Origin: Phycisphaerae bacterium
GTDB taxonomy: Bacteria; Planctomycetota; Phycisphaerae; UBA1845; UTPLA1
Assembly: GCA_023150615.1 (NCBI GenBank)
Contig: JAKLKO010000012.1
Coordinates: 62,001-126,000, forward strand
Length of the DNA: 64,000 bases
Direction of reading: 5' to 3'
Part shown: positions 44,134 through 51,826 of the stretch, one piece after another
How positions within the stretch are numbered: the stretch's first letter is position 1
Layout of the letters: every line of letters starts with the position of its first letter
Program-made: the position numbers and the translations under genes
The notes under the pieces: generated by a model
What the model was told of the DNA's origin: nothing
Database searches by the model: none
The model's input: the letters and a program-made list of their open reading frames with translations, nothing else

Positions 44134-44724
44134 GTGAAATCACAGATCAACCGACGCCGGGGGTTCACCCTCATCGAAATCCTCGTCGTCATCTCCATCA
44201 TCACGATCCTGCTCGGGATCCTGCTTCCGTCGCTCAGTGCGGCGCGCGTCCGGGCCACGCAGACCGCATGCGCCAACAGTCTCCGGCAGACCGGCCTGGC
44301 GATCCGCTCTTATCTCGACTCGAGCAATGACGTCTTTCCGTACGCCTCGTTCATGCCTTCGGTCGACCCCTTCCCCCTGACCGATCAGGCGATCTACATC
44401 GCGGAAGTGCTCCTGCCGCACGCGGCCGGCGATCCCTCCGTGTTCGAGTGTCCCGCCGACCGCGGCGACATCGCGCGGCCGGCACCGAACGAGGGAAAAA
44501 GTTACTTCGCCTCCGAAAAGTCCAGTTACGAGTATCGCTTCCGCCTCGGCGGCGAAACGCTGGAGGAAGTCCTCAAGCGATTCCAGTCGTTCACCGGCGT
44601 GCGCATGGCGGAAAACACGTTCTGGCTGATGCGCGACTACGACAACTTCCACGGCATCGGCGGCAGACCCGGCGCACGGCGATACGTCTACAATGACGGC
44701 CACGTCAGCGACTTTGAAAACTAG
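44134..44724 (+). CDS. Prepilin-type protein
   Basis: 196 residues starting at GTG 44134 (GAGGTG upstream). The N-terminus RRRGFTLIEILVVISIITILLGILLPSL is a class III prepilin signal with cleavage before Phe and the hydrophobic helix that forms the pilin core. The globular domain has two Cys residues and ends with NDGHVSDF, a DGH motif like that of planctomycete prepilin-processing-associated proteins. It may be a type II secretion or type IV pilus pseudopilin. No assembly genes are nearby. Confidence 0.85.
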   Translation: MKSQINRRRGFTLIEILVVISIITILLGILLPSLSAARVRATQTACANSLRQTGLAIRSYLDSSNDVFPYASFMPSVDPFPLTDQAIYIAEVLLPHAAGDPSVFECPADRGDIARPAPNEGKSYFASEKSSYEYRFRLGGETLEEVLKRFQSFTGVRMAENTFWLMRDYDNFHGIGGRPGARRYVYNDGHVSDFEN

Positions 44725-44763
44725 GGCGCGCAACGCGCGGACACGAACATGACAGGAGGCGAC

Positions 44764-45414
44764 TTGGCCACCATCACCACTTCGAGCTTCGGGAGGATCC
44801 TGATCGCCATCGCCGCCGTGCCGGGCATCATCGCATCGCAGGCCGGCTGCAACTCCGCCCCGCCGGAACCCGCGCCCGCCGCGAAGAAGCCCGTCGACCT
44901 GTCGCTTGATGACATGAAGACCCTCGCGAAGGAGGACCCGATCAAGCTGATGCAGGTTGCGCGCGAGGCGGTCATGGACGAGCAAATGACCGAGGCGCAG
45001 CGCGAGAAGCTGATGGAGAACATGCGTCGTGTTTGGGAGGACGAACTCGACCGGCGCGTGGGCGAGTACCAGGCGGCGGCAGAGGCTGAGCGCGAAGCCG
45101 TGCTCAACCGGCACGTCGACGAGATTCAGGATTTCCAGAGGCGGGCCGAGGCCTGGCGCAAGGAGCTGGAGGAAAAGGCGGGCGGCGAGAAGCAGATCGA
45201 AAAGGAGCGCGAACGCTGGCGGACGATGTTCGCGAACCGTTCGCGCGAGCAGCGTAAGGCCGACTCCGAAACCCGTGACCCCAACAGGTTCGCGCAGCGC
45301 ATGGCGTACTTCGCCGCGCTCGGACGACAGATGAGCAAGCGCGGCATCGACATGTCGCGGATGCGATTCGGCGGCGGGAATCGACCCGCCGGAGGCGGAT
45401 CGCGCGGATCGTGA
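44764..45414 (+). CDS. Charged helical lipoprotein, first of a tandem paralogous pair
   Basis: 216 residues from TTG 44764, which has a strong AGGAGG 4-5 bases before it; the upstream ATG at 44749 lacks one. The signal ends with the lipobox-like SQAGC. The mature part is almost wholly charged helix: LSLDDMKTLAKEDPIKLM, EAQREKLMENMRRVWEDEL, then a C-terminal block SETRDPNRFAQRMAYF and KRGI, and a Gly/Arg-rich tail. Its neighbour at 45478 shares this plan along its length. Function unknown. Confidence 0.75.
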   Translation: MATITTSSFGRILIAIAAVPGIIASQAGCNSAPPEPAPAAKKPVDLSLDDMKTLAKEDPIKLMQVAREAVMDEQMTEAQREKLMENMRRVWEDELDRRVGEYQAAAEAEREAVLNRHVDEIQDFQRRAEAWRKELEEKAGGEKQIEKERERWRTMFANRSREQRKADSETRDPNRFAQRMAYFAALGRQMSKRGIDMSRMRFGGGNRPAGGGSRGS

Positions 45415-45415
45415 C

Positions 45416-45432
45416 CGGTCCGGTGCGGACCG
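45416..45432. terminator. Hairpin right after the first tandem gene
   Basis: CGGTCCG and CGGACCG pair perfectly around a GTG loop, beginning two bases after the stop codon. There is no T tract, so it may be an mRNA-stabilising or partially terminating hairpin. Confidence 0.4.
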
Positions 45433-45477
45433 TTCGTCGACAATTCACGCAGCTTTACGTCACTCGAGGACACGACC

Positions 45478-46164
45478 ATGAACAGAACGACCTCCAGACC
45501 CAATCCGAAGCCGCGATCGAAGATGGCCCTGTCGCTGGCCGCCCTGGGCATCCTGCTGGCCATCGGTGCCGGCGTCTGGGGCGTCTCGACGTTCCAGTCC
45601 GCCCCCGCGGACGATCCCGATGAAGGTCTGCCGGCCGACCTGACCTACGAGCAACTGAAGCAGGCGGCGGCCGAGAACCCCGCGCAGGGATTCGAGCAGT
45701 TCCGCGCCGTCATGGAGCGGACCGACCTGACGGACGAGCAGCGCGAAAAGGCGATGGACAACCTGCGCCGCATCCGCGAGGAAGAAGAAGATGCACGGCT
45801 GGCGGAGTACTACAACGCGGCAGAGTCGGAGCGCCAGGCGATCCTCGACAAGCACATTGACGAGTGGCAGAAGCGCTTCGAGGAGAATCAGCGCCGCCGC
45901 GAGCAGGAGGAAGCGCAGCAGCCCGAGAACGAAGCCGAGCGCGAGAAGGAGCGCCAGGAGCGCCGCGATCGCTGGCGGAGCCGCTGGGCCGAACGGTCAC
46001 GCGAGGAACGCAAGGTGCGCTCCGAGACGCGCGACCCCAACAAGATGGCGCAGCGAATGGCCTACTTCAACGCCATGCGGCAGCGCATGACGCAGCGCGG
46101 AATCCAGCCGCCCGATCGCGGTCCATTCGGCCGGCGCGGTGGCGGCGGCCCTCGCGGCGGCTGA
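45478..46164 (+). CDS. Charged helical membrane-anchored protein, second of the pair
   Basis: 228 residues. An N-terminal anchor (about 17-38) replaces the lipoprotein signal of its neighbour. The rest is charged helix with the same ordered motifs: LTYEQLKQAAAENP, TDEQREKAMDNLRRI, ESERQAILDKHIDEWQ, SETRDPNKMAQRMAYF and QRGI, and a Gly-rich end. GAGGA lies 7 bases before ATG 45478. The two proteins are clear tandem duplicates in different membrane formats. Function unknown. Confidence 0.78.
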   Translation: MNRTTSRPNPKPRSKMALSLAALGILLAIGAGVWGVSTFQSAPADDPDEGLPADLTYEQLKQAAAENPAQGFEQFRAVMERTDLTDEQREKAMDNLRRIREEEEDARLAEYYNAAESERQAILDKHIDEWQKRFEENQRRREQEEAQQPENEAEREKERQERRDRWRSRWAERSREERKVRSETRDPNKMAQRMAYFNAMRQRMTQRGIQPPDRGPFGRRGGGGPRGG

Positions 46165-46209
46165 TCGCAGCCATCATTCGATCAGGCCCTCTGTAAGCAC
46201 GCCAATCCT

Positions 46210-46233
46210 GGCGCGCGGTGTGTATCGCGCGCC
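46210..46233. terminator. Perfect 8-bp hairpin between convergent genes
   Basis: GGCGCGCG (46210-46217) and CGCGCGCC (46226-46233) around an 8-base loop, in the 96-base gap between the second paralogue (plus) and the small membrane protein (minus). No T tract. Confidence 0.45.
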
Positions 46234-46260
46234 GCCCGATTCGCGAGCTGCCGCGCGCCG

Positions 46261-46470
46261 TCAGTGGATGTTCGCGCGGTCCAGCTTCCGCACGAGCCAG
46301 AAGGCGTAGCCGATCAGCGCGAACCCGCCGGCGAGCGTCACCGCACCGAGGACGAAGGTCACCGGATCATGCGTCGTCGTGTACCGGCGCAGCGCCCAAA
46401 CGCCGAACCCGTCCGCCGCGATGATCGCCACCAGCAGGAAGAAGATGTGAAAGGAACGCAGCGACCACAT
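46261..46470 (-). CDS. Small membrane protein, 69 residues
   Basis: Two hydrophobic helices (about 8-27 and 36-60) joined by a short loop with RRYTTTHDP, and a basic C-terminus. A strong GGGAGG lies 6 bases before ATG 46470, so it is very probably translated. It is divergent from elbB. No family recognised. Confidence 0.65.
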   Translation of the reverse strand: MWSLRSFHIFFLLVAIIAADGFGVWALRRYTTTHDPVTFVLGAVTLAGGFALIGYAFWLVRKLDRANIH

Positions 46471-46652
46471 GACGCACCTCCCGCCGCGACCATCCCGATC
46501 CGCGGCGAACAAACCCCCGCGAGCTGCCCATCGCGCGAGCGACGGCGCCGCCGGAAATGCGGACCCCGAACGCTCGACATTCTCACTCAATTCTAGCCCC
46601 AATCGCCCGCGACGCCGAACGCGCGCGTCGATTTCCGCACCGCCGACCTGTC

Positions 46653-46658
46653 GATATA
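46653..46658 (+). promoter_or_regulatory. TATAAT -10 upstream of elbB
   Basis: A perfect TATAAT in GC-rich DNA, with transcription expected near 46665 and a leader of about 30 bases that contains the AGGAGG ribosome site of elbB. The -35 (TTTCCG) is weak. Confidence 0.45.
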
Positions 46659-46695
46659 ATCGCCCCCGCCCCGAACCCACGCAGGAGGTGTTGCC

Positions 46696-47367
46696 ATGAA
46701 GACCATCGGCGTTTGTCTCTCCGGATGCGGCGTCTTTGACGGCTCCGAGATTCACGAGGCCGTCTGCACGCTGCTCGCCATCGACCAGGCCGGCGCGAAG
46801 GCCCTCTGCTGCGCGCCGAACACGCCCCAAGTCGAAGTCATTGACCACGTCAAGAAGCAGCCCGCCGGCGGACCGGCGCGGAATGTCCTCGTCGAATCCG
46901 CGCGGATCGCGCGCGGCGAGATCGCCGACCTCTCGACCGTCAAGGCGTCGCAGATCGACGCCCTCATCTTCCCCGGCGGATTCGGCGCGGCCAAGAACCT
47001 CTGCGACTTCGCCTCGAAAGGCGCGGCCTGCACGGTCCATCCCGATGTCGAACGCCTGACGGGCGAGTTGCTCAAGGCCCGCAAGCCCGTCGGCGCGATC
47101 TGCATCGCCCCCGCAATGCTGGCGCGGATCGTCGGCAAGCTCGATCTGCACCCCAAGCTCACGATCGGCTCCGACCGGCAGACCGCCGACGCAATCAACA
47201 AGATGGGCGGTCAGCATTGCGACTGCCCCGTCCGGGAGATCATCGTCGATGAACGGCACAAGATCGTCTCAACCCCCGCGTACATGCTCGGCCGCGGACC
47301 GGCCGAGGTCTTCGAGGGCATCGGCAAGCTCGTAGCCGAGGTGATCCGACTGGCCGATGCAACGTAG
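46696..47367 (+). CDS. elbB: ElbB-like glyoxalase, DJ-1/PfpI superfamily
   Basis: 223 residues. The DJ-1-like core has KTIGVCLSGCGVFDGSEIHEAV, SQIDALIFPGGFGAAKNL, and the catalytic Cys in KPVGAICIAPAMLARI. E. coli ElbB has weak glyoxalase III activity and is linked to isoprenoid metabolism. AGGAGG precedes ATG 46696. The gene overlaps the frame of the next amidohydrolase but probably not its start. Confidence 0.92.
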   Translation: MKTIGVCLSGCGVFDGSEIHEAVCTLLAIDQAGAKALCCAPNTPQVEVIDHVKKQPAGGPARNVLVESARIARGEIADLSTVKASQIDALIFPGGFGAAKNLCDFASKGAACTVHPDVERLTGELLKARKPVGAICIAPAMLARIVGKLDLHPKLTIGSDRQTADAINKMGGQHCDCPVREIIVDERHKIVSTPAYMLGRGPAEVFEGIGKLVAEVIRLADAT

Positions 47368-47410
47368 TCGCGCGGGCGGCGGCGGCCGTCACGACCGGCG
47401 GGAGCAGATT

Positions 47411-48595
47411 GTGAGAGACATCCGCGCGCTGATCGACGATGTCGTGCCGCAGATCACGACGCTGCGTCATGAGCTGCATGCACATCCGGAACTCGCCTAC
47501 GAGGAGGTCGAGACCTCGCGTCGCGTCCGCGAAGCGCTGGAGCGCATCCCGCGGCTGGCCATCCGAACCGGACTGGCCGGCACCGGCATCGTCGCGACGC
47601 TCAACGCCGACAAGCCCGGCCGCTGCGTCGCGCTGCGGGCCGACATGGACGCCCTGCCGATCACCGAAGAGACCGGTCTGTTCTACGCGTCGAAGTACGC
47701 CGGGCGCATGCACGCCTGCGGGCACGATGGCCACACGGCCTGTCTCGTCGGCGCGGCGATCGTGCTGGCACGGATCGCCGACGAACTGCCCGGACGGGTG
47801 AAGTTCATCTTTCAGCCCGCCGAGGAGAGCGGCGGCGGCGGCGAGCGAATGTGCAGGGAAGGCGCGCTCGATGATCCGAAAGTCGACGCCGTCTTCGCGC
47901 TGCACGGCTGGCCGACGTTGCCCATCGGACGCGTCGGCGTCCGTCGCGGGCCGGTGCTCGCCGCAACGAATCCGTGGAAGCTGACGGTTCACGGCCGCGG
48001 CACGCACGCCGCATATCCGCACCGCGGCATCGACCCGATCGTCGTCGCGTGCCAGATCGTCGGCGCATGGCAAACGATCGTCTCGCGCCGCACCAGCCCG
48101 ACCGACTCCGTCGTCGTCACCGTCGGACAGTTCCACGCCGGCACGGCCGACAACATCATCCCGCCGGCCGCGACGCTCTCCGGCACGATCCGCTCGCTGA
48201 CGCCCGAGACGCGCGCGGCAGCCGTCGCGCAGGTCCGCGAGATCGCCGAGCACGTCGCGCAGGCCCACGGCGCGCGGGCTGAGATCGAAATCCGCGAGGG
48301 CTACCCGGCACTGATCAACGATGACCGCGCTGCCGAGCACGTCGAGCAGACGGCCCGCGCGGTGCTCGGGCCGGAGCAGCTCGAATGCTCGGAGCCGCCG
48401 AGCCTCGGCGGCGAGGATTTCGCGTATTATGCACAGCGCGTTCCGGCCGCGTTCTGGCGGCTGGGCGTGCGCGACCCGGCGTCACCGGAAATGCCGGGCC
48501 TGCATCACCCAAAGTACGACTTTGCCGACCGGGCGCTGCCGATCGGGATCCGCATGCACTGCGAGATCGCGCGGCGCTTTCTGGCCGGCGGATAG
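47411..48595 (+). CDS. M20 family amidohydrolase (N-acyl amino acid/hippurate hydrolase type)
   Basis: 394 residues from GTG 47411, which has GGGAG at 6 bases; ATG 47357 inside elbB lacks one. It has the M20D metal-binding motifs: LRHELHAHPELAYEE, RADMDALPI, HACGHDGHTA, and QPAEESGGGGERM. A dimerisation domain with HGRGTHAAYPHRGIDPI follows. Members remove acyl groups from amino acids; substrate not certain. It lies close to a rhodanese gene and is probably co-transcribed with elbB. Confidence 0.9.
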   Translation: MRDIRALIDDVVPQITTLRHELHAHPELAYEEVETSRRVREALERIPRLAIRTGLAGTGIVATLNADKPGRCVALRADMDALPITEETGLFYASKYAGRMHACGHDGHTACLVGAAIVLARIADELPGRVKFIFQPAEESGGGGERMCREGALDDPKVDAVFALHGWPTLPIGRVGVRRGPVLAATNPWKLTVHGRGTHAAYPHRGIDPIVVACQIVGAWQTIVSRRTSPTDSVVVTVGQFHAGTADNIIPPAATLSGTIRSLTPETRAAAVAQVREIAEHVAQAHGARAEIEIREGYPALINDDRAAEHVEQTARAVLGPEQLECSEPPSLGGEDFAYYAQRVPAAFWRLGVRDPASPEMPGLHHPKYDFADRALPIGIRMHCEIARRFLAGG

Positions 48596-48606
48596 GAACA
48601 ACCGCC

Positions 48607-48951
48607 ATGCCCGTCCGCGACTCGGAGTGGGAGATTTCGGTTCACGAAGTCAAGCGTCGGCTCGATGCGAGCGATGGGCTGTTGCTGATCGACGTCCGCG
48701 AGCCCAAGGAGCACGCGATCGGCCGGATCGAGGGTGCGACGTTGATCCCGCTGGGCCAGCTCGCGTCGCGGCTGGAGGAAGTCCGGCGGTTGGCGGCGGG
48801 CAAGACGATCGTGGCGCATTGCCACCACGGCGGGCGGAGCCTGTCGGCGGCGGCGATCCTGCGGGAAGGCGGCTTTCCGGGGGCGAAGAGCATGGCGGGC
48901 GGGATCGACGAGTGGTCGGTCCTGATCGATCCGAGCGTTCCACGGTACTGA
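48607..48951 (+). CDS. Rhodanese-like domain protein
   Basis: 114 residues forming one rhodanese domain, with LLLIDVREPKEHAIGRIEGA and the active-site loop HCHHGGRS (Cys72). Such single-domain proteins move sulfane sulfur between partners. ATG 48607 is 11 bases after the M20 stop, so both are likely translated from one mRNA. It is convergent with the GT87-like gene, with 17 bases between stops. Confidence 0.9.
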   Translation: MPVRDSEWEISVHEVKRRLDASDGLLLIDVREPKEHAIGRIEGATLIPLGQLASRLEEVRRLAAGKTIVAHCHHGGRSLSAAAILREGGFPGAKSMAGGIDEWSVLIDPSVPRY

Positions 48952-48968
48952 GCGGCGTTGTCACGAGA

Positions 48969-50348
48969 CTAAGGCCCCCGCGTCTTCGAAGCCCGCCACG
49001 TAACGCACACCAGCAGCACGGCCGTCTGGATGTAGCAGAGAGCAAGTCCCACGAAGATGACGCCGCGGTCGAGCAGGTCGTCGGCAAGCTCCTCGCCCAC
49101 TACCCCCTCGCTGCTGGCCGTCAGCAGCAGCCATTGCGCCGCCAGCCCGCCGACGAATCCGGCGCGGAAAGCCCTCGACCACGGCTCGCACGCCAGCACC
49201 GACCACACCACAAGATAGACCAGCACGATCGTCACGAGGTGGTGCTTCCACGTCCGTTCGCTCAGCAGCAGCATCGTCAACAGCATCAGCGCGAACTCCA
49301 GGCCGAGCCGCGGATCGCGCCGGTCCGCCACACGCCGCCGGCACAGCCACGTCGTCGCGCCCAGCAGCATCAACCCGCCGGCCGTCAGCACCGCGCGGCC
49401 GACCCACTCCACCGGCCGCGCCATGTCCTCCATGCCGAAGGCAAGGCTGTGCTGCACGCCGAGATGCTCAAGCGTGATCCAGCCGGCGGCGGCCATCCAG
49501 CGCATGAGCACGCCGGGCATAGATTGATTGATGAAGTCGCTCGTAATGTAGCCGTGCAGCAGGTGCGGCGCGATCAGCATGTCGAACCACGTGCGCGACA
49601 GGGCCATCGTGCGGCCGAAGCCGAGCACGAGATCGGGCAGCAACAGTCCGAACACAAGCAGCCCGACGCATCCGCCGATGACGACGCGCCACTCGCGCTT
49701 CAGCGCGAAATAGGGAAGCAGCAATGCCGGCGTCACCTTCGTCGTGATCGCCAGGCCAATCAGCAGGCCGGCCGACAGACTTCGACCGCGCACGAACGCG
49801 TACCACGCCGCGGCCAGCTCGACGAGCACGATCAGGTTGATGTTGCCGTGCTGGATGTCCTGCACGATCGGCCGGAACGAGAACGCGCATGCCGCGACGA
49901 GCACGCCGAGCGGCGCGACCGTCCGCCCGCCGACGCAAATGGACTTTGCCATGAGCTGGATCCCGCCGACCGTCGCGGCCACTTTGACCACGGCCCAGAT
50001 CAGGCCCGTGACGACCAGCGGCAGGTGCGTCAGCGGCACAAGCACCAGCAGCACGAGCGGTGGATTGGGGAACCAGTGGCCGGGGCCGTATGGGTCTTCG
50101 CCGGCCGACAGCGCCGCGGCGTCCTCCAGCCAGCGACCAAGGGCCGACCGCGCCATCTCGCCGCGGAAGGGCGACTCCGTCACTTCGAACAGCTTGTCGA
50201 TGAACTGGATCGACGGCGTGATCAGCGCGACCGCGGCCAGCGCAATCAGGACGATGCGAGCCTCGCGGCGCGACAGCCAACGCGCATCGAAGCGTCCGAG
50301 CAGCGTCCGGCCGTATTCATCGAGTGCGTTGCTCGGGCCCATGGACAC
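48969..50348 (-). CDS. GT87/DUF2029-like membrane glycosyltransferase
   Basis: 459 residues with about 10-11 hydrophobic segments. Marks of the GT87 family (mannosyl/arabinosyl-phosphopolyprenol-dependent transferases) are DPYGPGHWFPNPPLVLLVL near the start, the QDIQHGNINLIVL block, and KVTPALLLPYF. Three in-frame starts lie close together (GTG 50354, GTG 50348, ATG 50342); GAGG fits 50348 best. It follows the beta-CASP gene on the same strand and may add to a lipid-linked glycan. Confidence 0.82.
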   Translation of the reverse strand: MSMGPSNALDEYGRTLLGRFDARWLSRREARIVLIALAAVALITPSIQFIDKLFEVTESPFRGEMARSALGRWLEDAAALSAGEDPYGPGHWFPNPPLVLLVLVPLTHLPLVVTGLIWAVVKVAATVGGIQLMAKSICVGGRTVAPLGVLVAACAFSFRPIVQDIQHGNINLIVLVELAAAWYAFVRGRSLSAGLLIGLAITTKVTPALLLPYFALKREWRVVIGGCVGLLVFGLLLPDLVLGFGRTMALSRTWFDMLIAPHLLHGYITSDFINQSMPGVLMRWMAAAGWITLEHLGVQHSLAFGMEDMARPVEWVGRAVLTAGGLMLLGATTWLCRRRVADRRDPRLGLEFALMLLTMLLLSERTWKHHLVTIVLVYLVVWSVLACEPWSRAFRAGFVGGLAAQWLLLTASSEGVVGEELADDLLDRGVIFVGLALCYIQTAVLLVCVTWRASKTRGP

Positions 50349-50398
50349 GATCACGACCTCGCGGATCGACGTCGGCGGCGTTCGTCATGCCGCGCGTT

Positions 50399-51826
50399 CT
50401 ACCGCATCAGCGCGATACCGTTCAACGGAAACTCGGCGCCCCGCTCCGGCATCTCGACGCGGGCGAATGACTGCGTGCGGAGCGTCTCGGCGAAGCGCGT
50501 CATCTGTTCCGGCTCGCCGTGCACCAGAAACGCAGCGCGGCAGCGTCCCGCCAGCGGCCGCACGAGCCGCAGCAACTCATCGCGGTCGGCGTGCGCGCTG
50601 AAGCCGTTGAGCACCTCGACGTGCGCCCGCAGGCGCAGCTTCTTGTGCAGGATGTTCAGTTGCGGCTCGCGCTCGACGATCCGCCGGCCGAGCGTGTGCG
50701 CCGCCTGGTAGCCGACGATGACGATCGTGTTGCGCGGGCTTTGGATGTTGTTCTTCAGGTGATGCAGGATGCGGCCGTTTTCGCACATGCCGCTGGCGGA
50801 GATGATGACGCACGGCGCGCGCCGGCGATGCAGGGCCTTGCTCTGCTCGACCGACCGCACATAGGTGCAGCACGAGTTGCCGAGCATGTCGCCCGTCTCG
50901 CGCTGAAACTCGCGCGCGTCGGCGTCGTAGCACTCCGGGTGCATGCGAAAGACCTCCGTCGCGTTGACCGCAAGCGGGCTGTCGATGTAGACCGGCAGTC
51001 GATCCGTCCGGCCTTCGTGCATGAGCTGATGCAGGTAATACACGACGGTCTGCGTCCGCCCGACCGAGAATGCCGGAATGATGACCTTTCCGCCGCGCGC
51101 GACCGTGTCACGGATGATCCGCTCCAGCTCGGCCTTCAGATCCTGCGCCGACGGCGTCGTGCGGGCGCCGTACGTGCTCTCGCAGATCAGATAGTCGCAG
51201 GCCGGCAGCGGCGCCGGATCTCGCAGGATCGGGAGATTGAAGCGCCCGAGATCGCCCGAAAAGACGAGCGTCACCGGCGGACGGTCCGGCTCGCGGATCG
51301 TCAGCTCGACGCCGGCCGAGCCGAGCATGTGGCCGGTCTCAAAGAACCGTGCCTGCACGCAGCGGGTGACCCAGAACGGCGCGCCGTGCGAGACGGAGTG
51401 AAATCGCCGCGTCGCATCGAGCGCGTCGGACTCGGTGTAGAGCGGATCAAGCGGCGCGCGGCCGGTTCGATTCCGTTTCCGGTTCAGGTACTCGACGTCT
51501 TCCTGCTGGATGTAGGCCGAGTCGGCGAGCATGATCGCGCAGAGGTCGCGGGTGGCGGGCGTGGCGTAGATGCGACCCTCGAAGCCGCGCTTGACGAGCA
51601 GCGGCAGTCGGCCGCAGTGGTCGATGTGGGCGTGCGAGAGCACGACGGCGTGCAGCGACGACGGCTCGACGGGGAAGGCGAGGTTTTTCTGCGCGGCCTC
51701 GGCGCGGCGACCCTGGAAAAGGCCGCAATCGAGCGCGATGAGTCGGCCGTCGGCCTCGAGCACGTGCATCGAGCCGGTGACTTCGCGCGCGGCGCCGTGG
51801 AAGATCAGTCGCGCCATCGTCGTCAT
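50399..51826 (-). CDS. Beta-CASP metallo-beta-lactamase RNA nuclease
   Basis: 475 residues. The metallo-beta-lactamase HxHxDH motif is at 65-70 (LSHAHIDHCG), followed by ETGHMLGSAGVEL, FSGDLGRFNLPIL, the beta-CASP domain with PAFSVGRTQTVVYYLHQL and SASGMCENGRILHHL, and NGFSAHADRDEL. These proteins act as RNA endo- or exonucleases (YSH1/CPSF-like). ATG 51826 overlaps the preceding stop as ATGA; ATG 51817 fits the GGGAG spacing better. The family match is clear, the actual RNA target unknown. Confidence 0.9.
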   Translation of the reverse strand: MTTMARLIFHGAAREVTGSMHVLEADGRLIALDCGLFQGRRAEAAQKNLAFPVEPSSLHAVVLSHAHIDHCGRLPLLVKRGFEGRIYATPATRDLCAIMLADSAYIQQEDVEYLNRKRNRTGRAPLDPLYTESDALDATRRFHSVSHGAPFWVTRCVQARFFETGHMLGSAGVELTIREPDRPPVTLVFSGDLGRFNLPILRDPAPLPACDYLICESTYGARTTPSAQDLKAELERIIRDTVARGGKVIIPAFSVGRTQTVVYYLHQLMHEGRTDRLPVYIDSPLAVNATEVFRMHPECYDADAREFQRETGDMLGNSCCTYVRSVEQSKALHRRRAPCVIISASGMCENGRILHHLKNNIQSPRNTIVIVGYQAAHTLGRRIVEREPQLNILHKKLRLRAHVEVLNGFSAHADRDELLRLVRPLAGRCRAAFLVHGEPEQMTRFAETLRTQSFARVEMPERGAEFPLNGIALMR

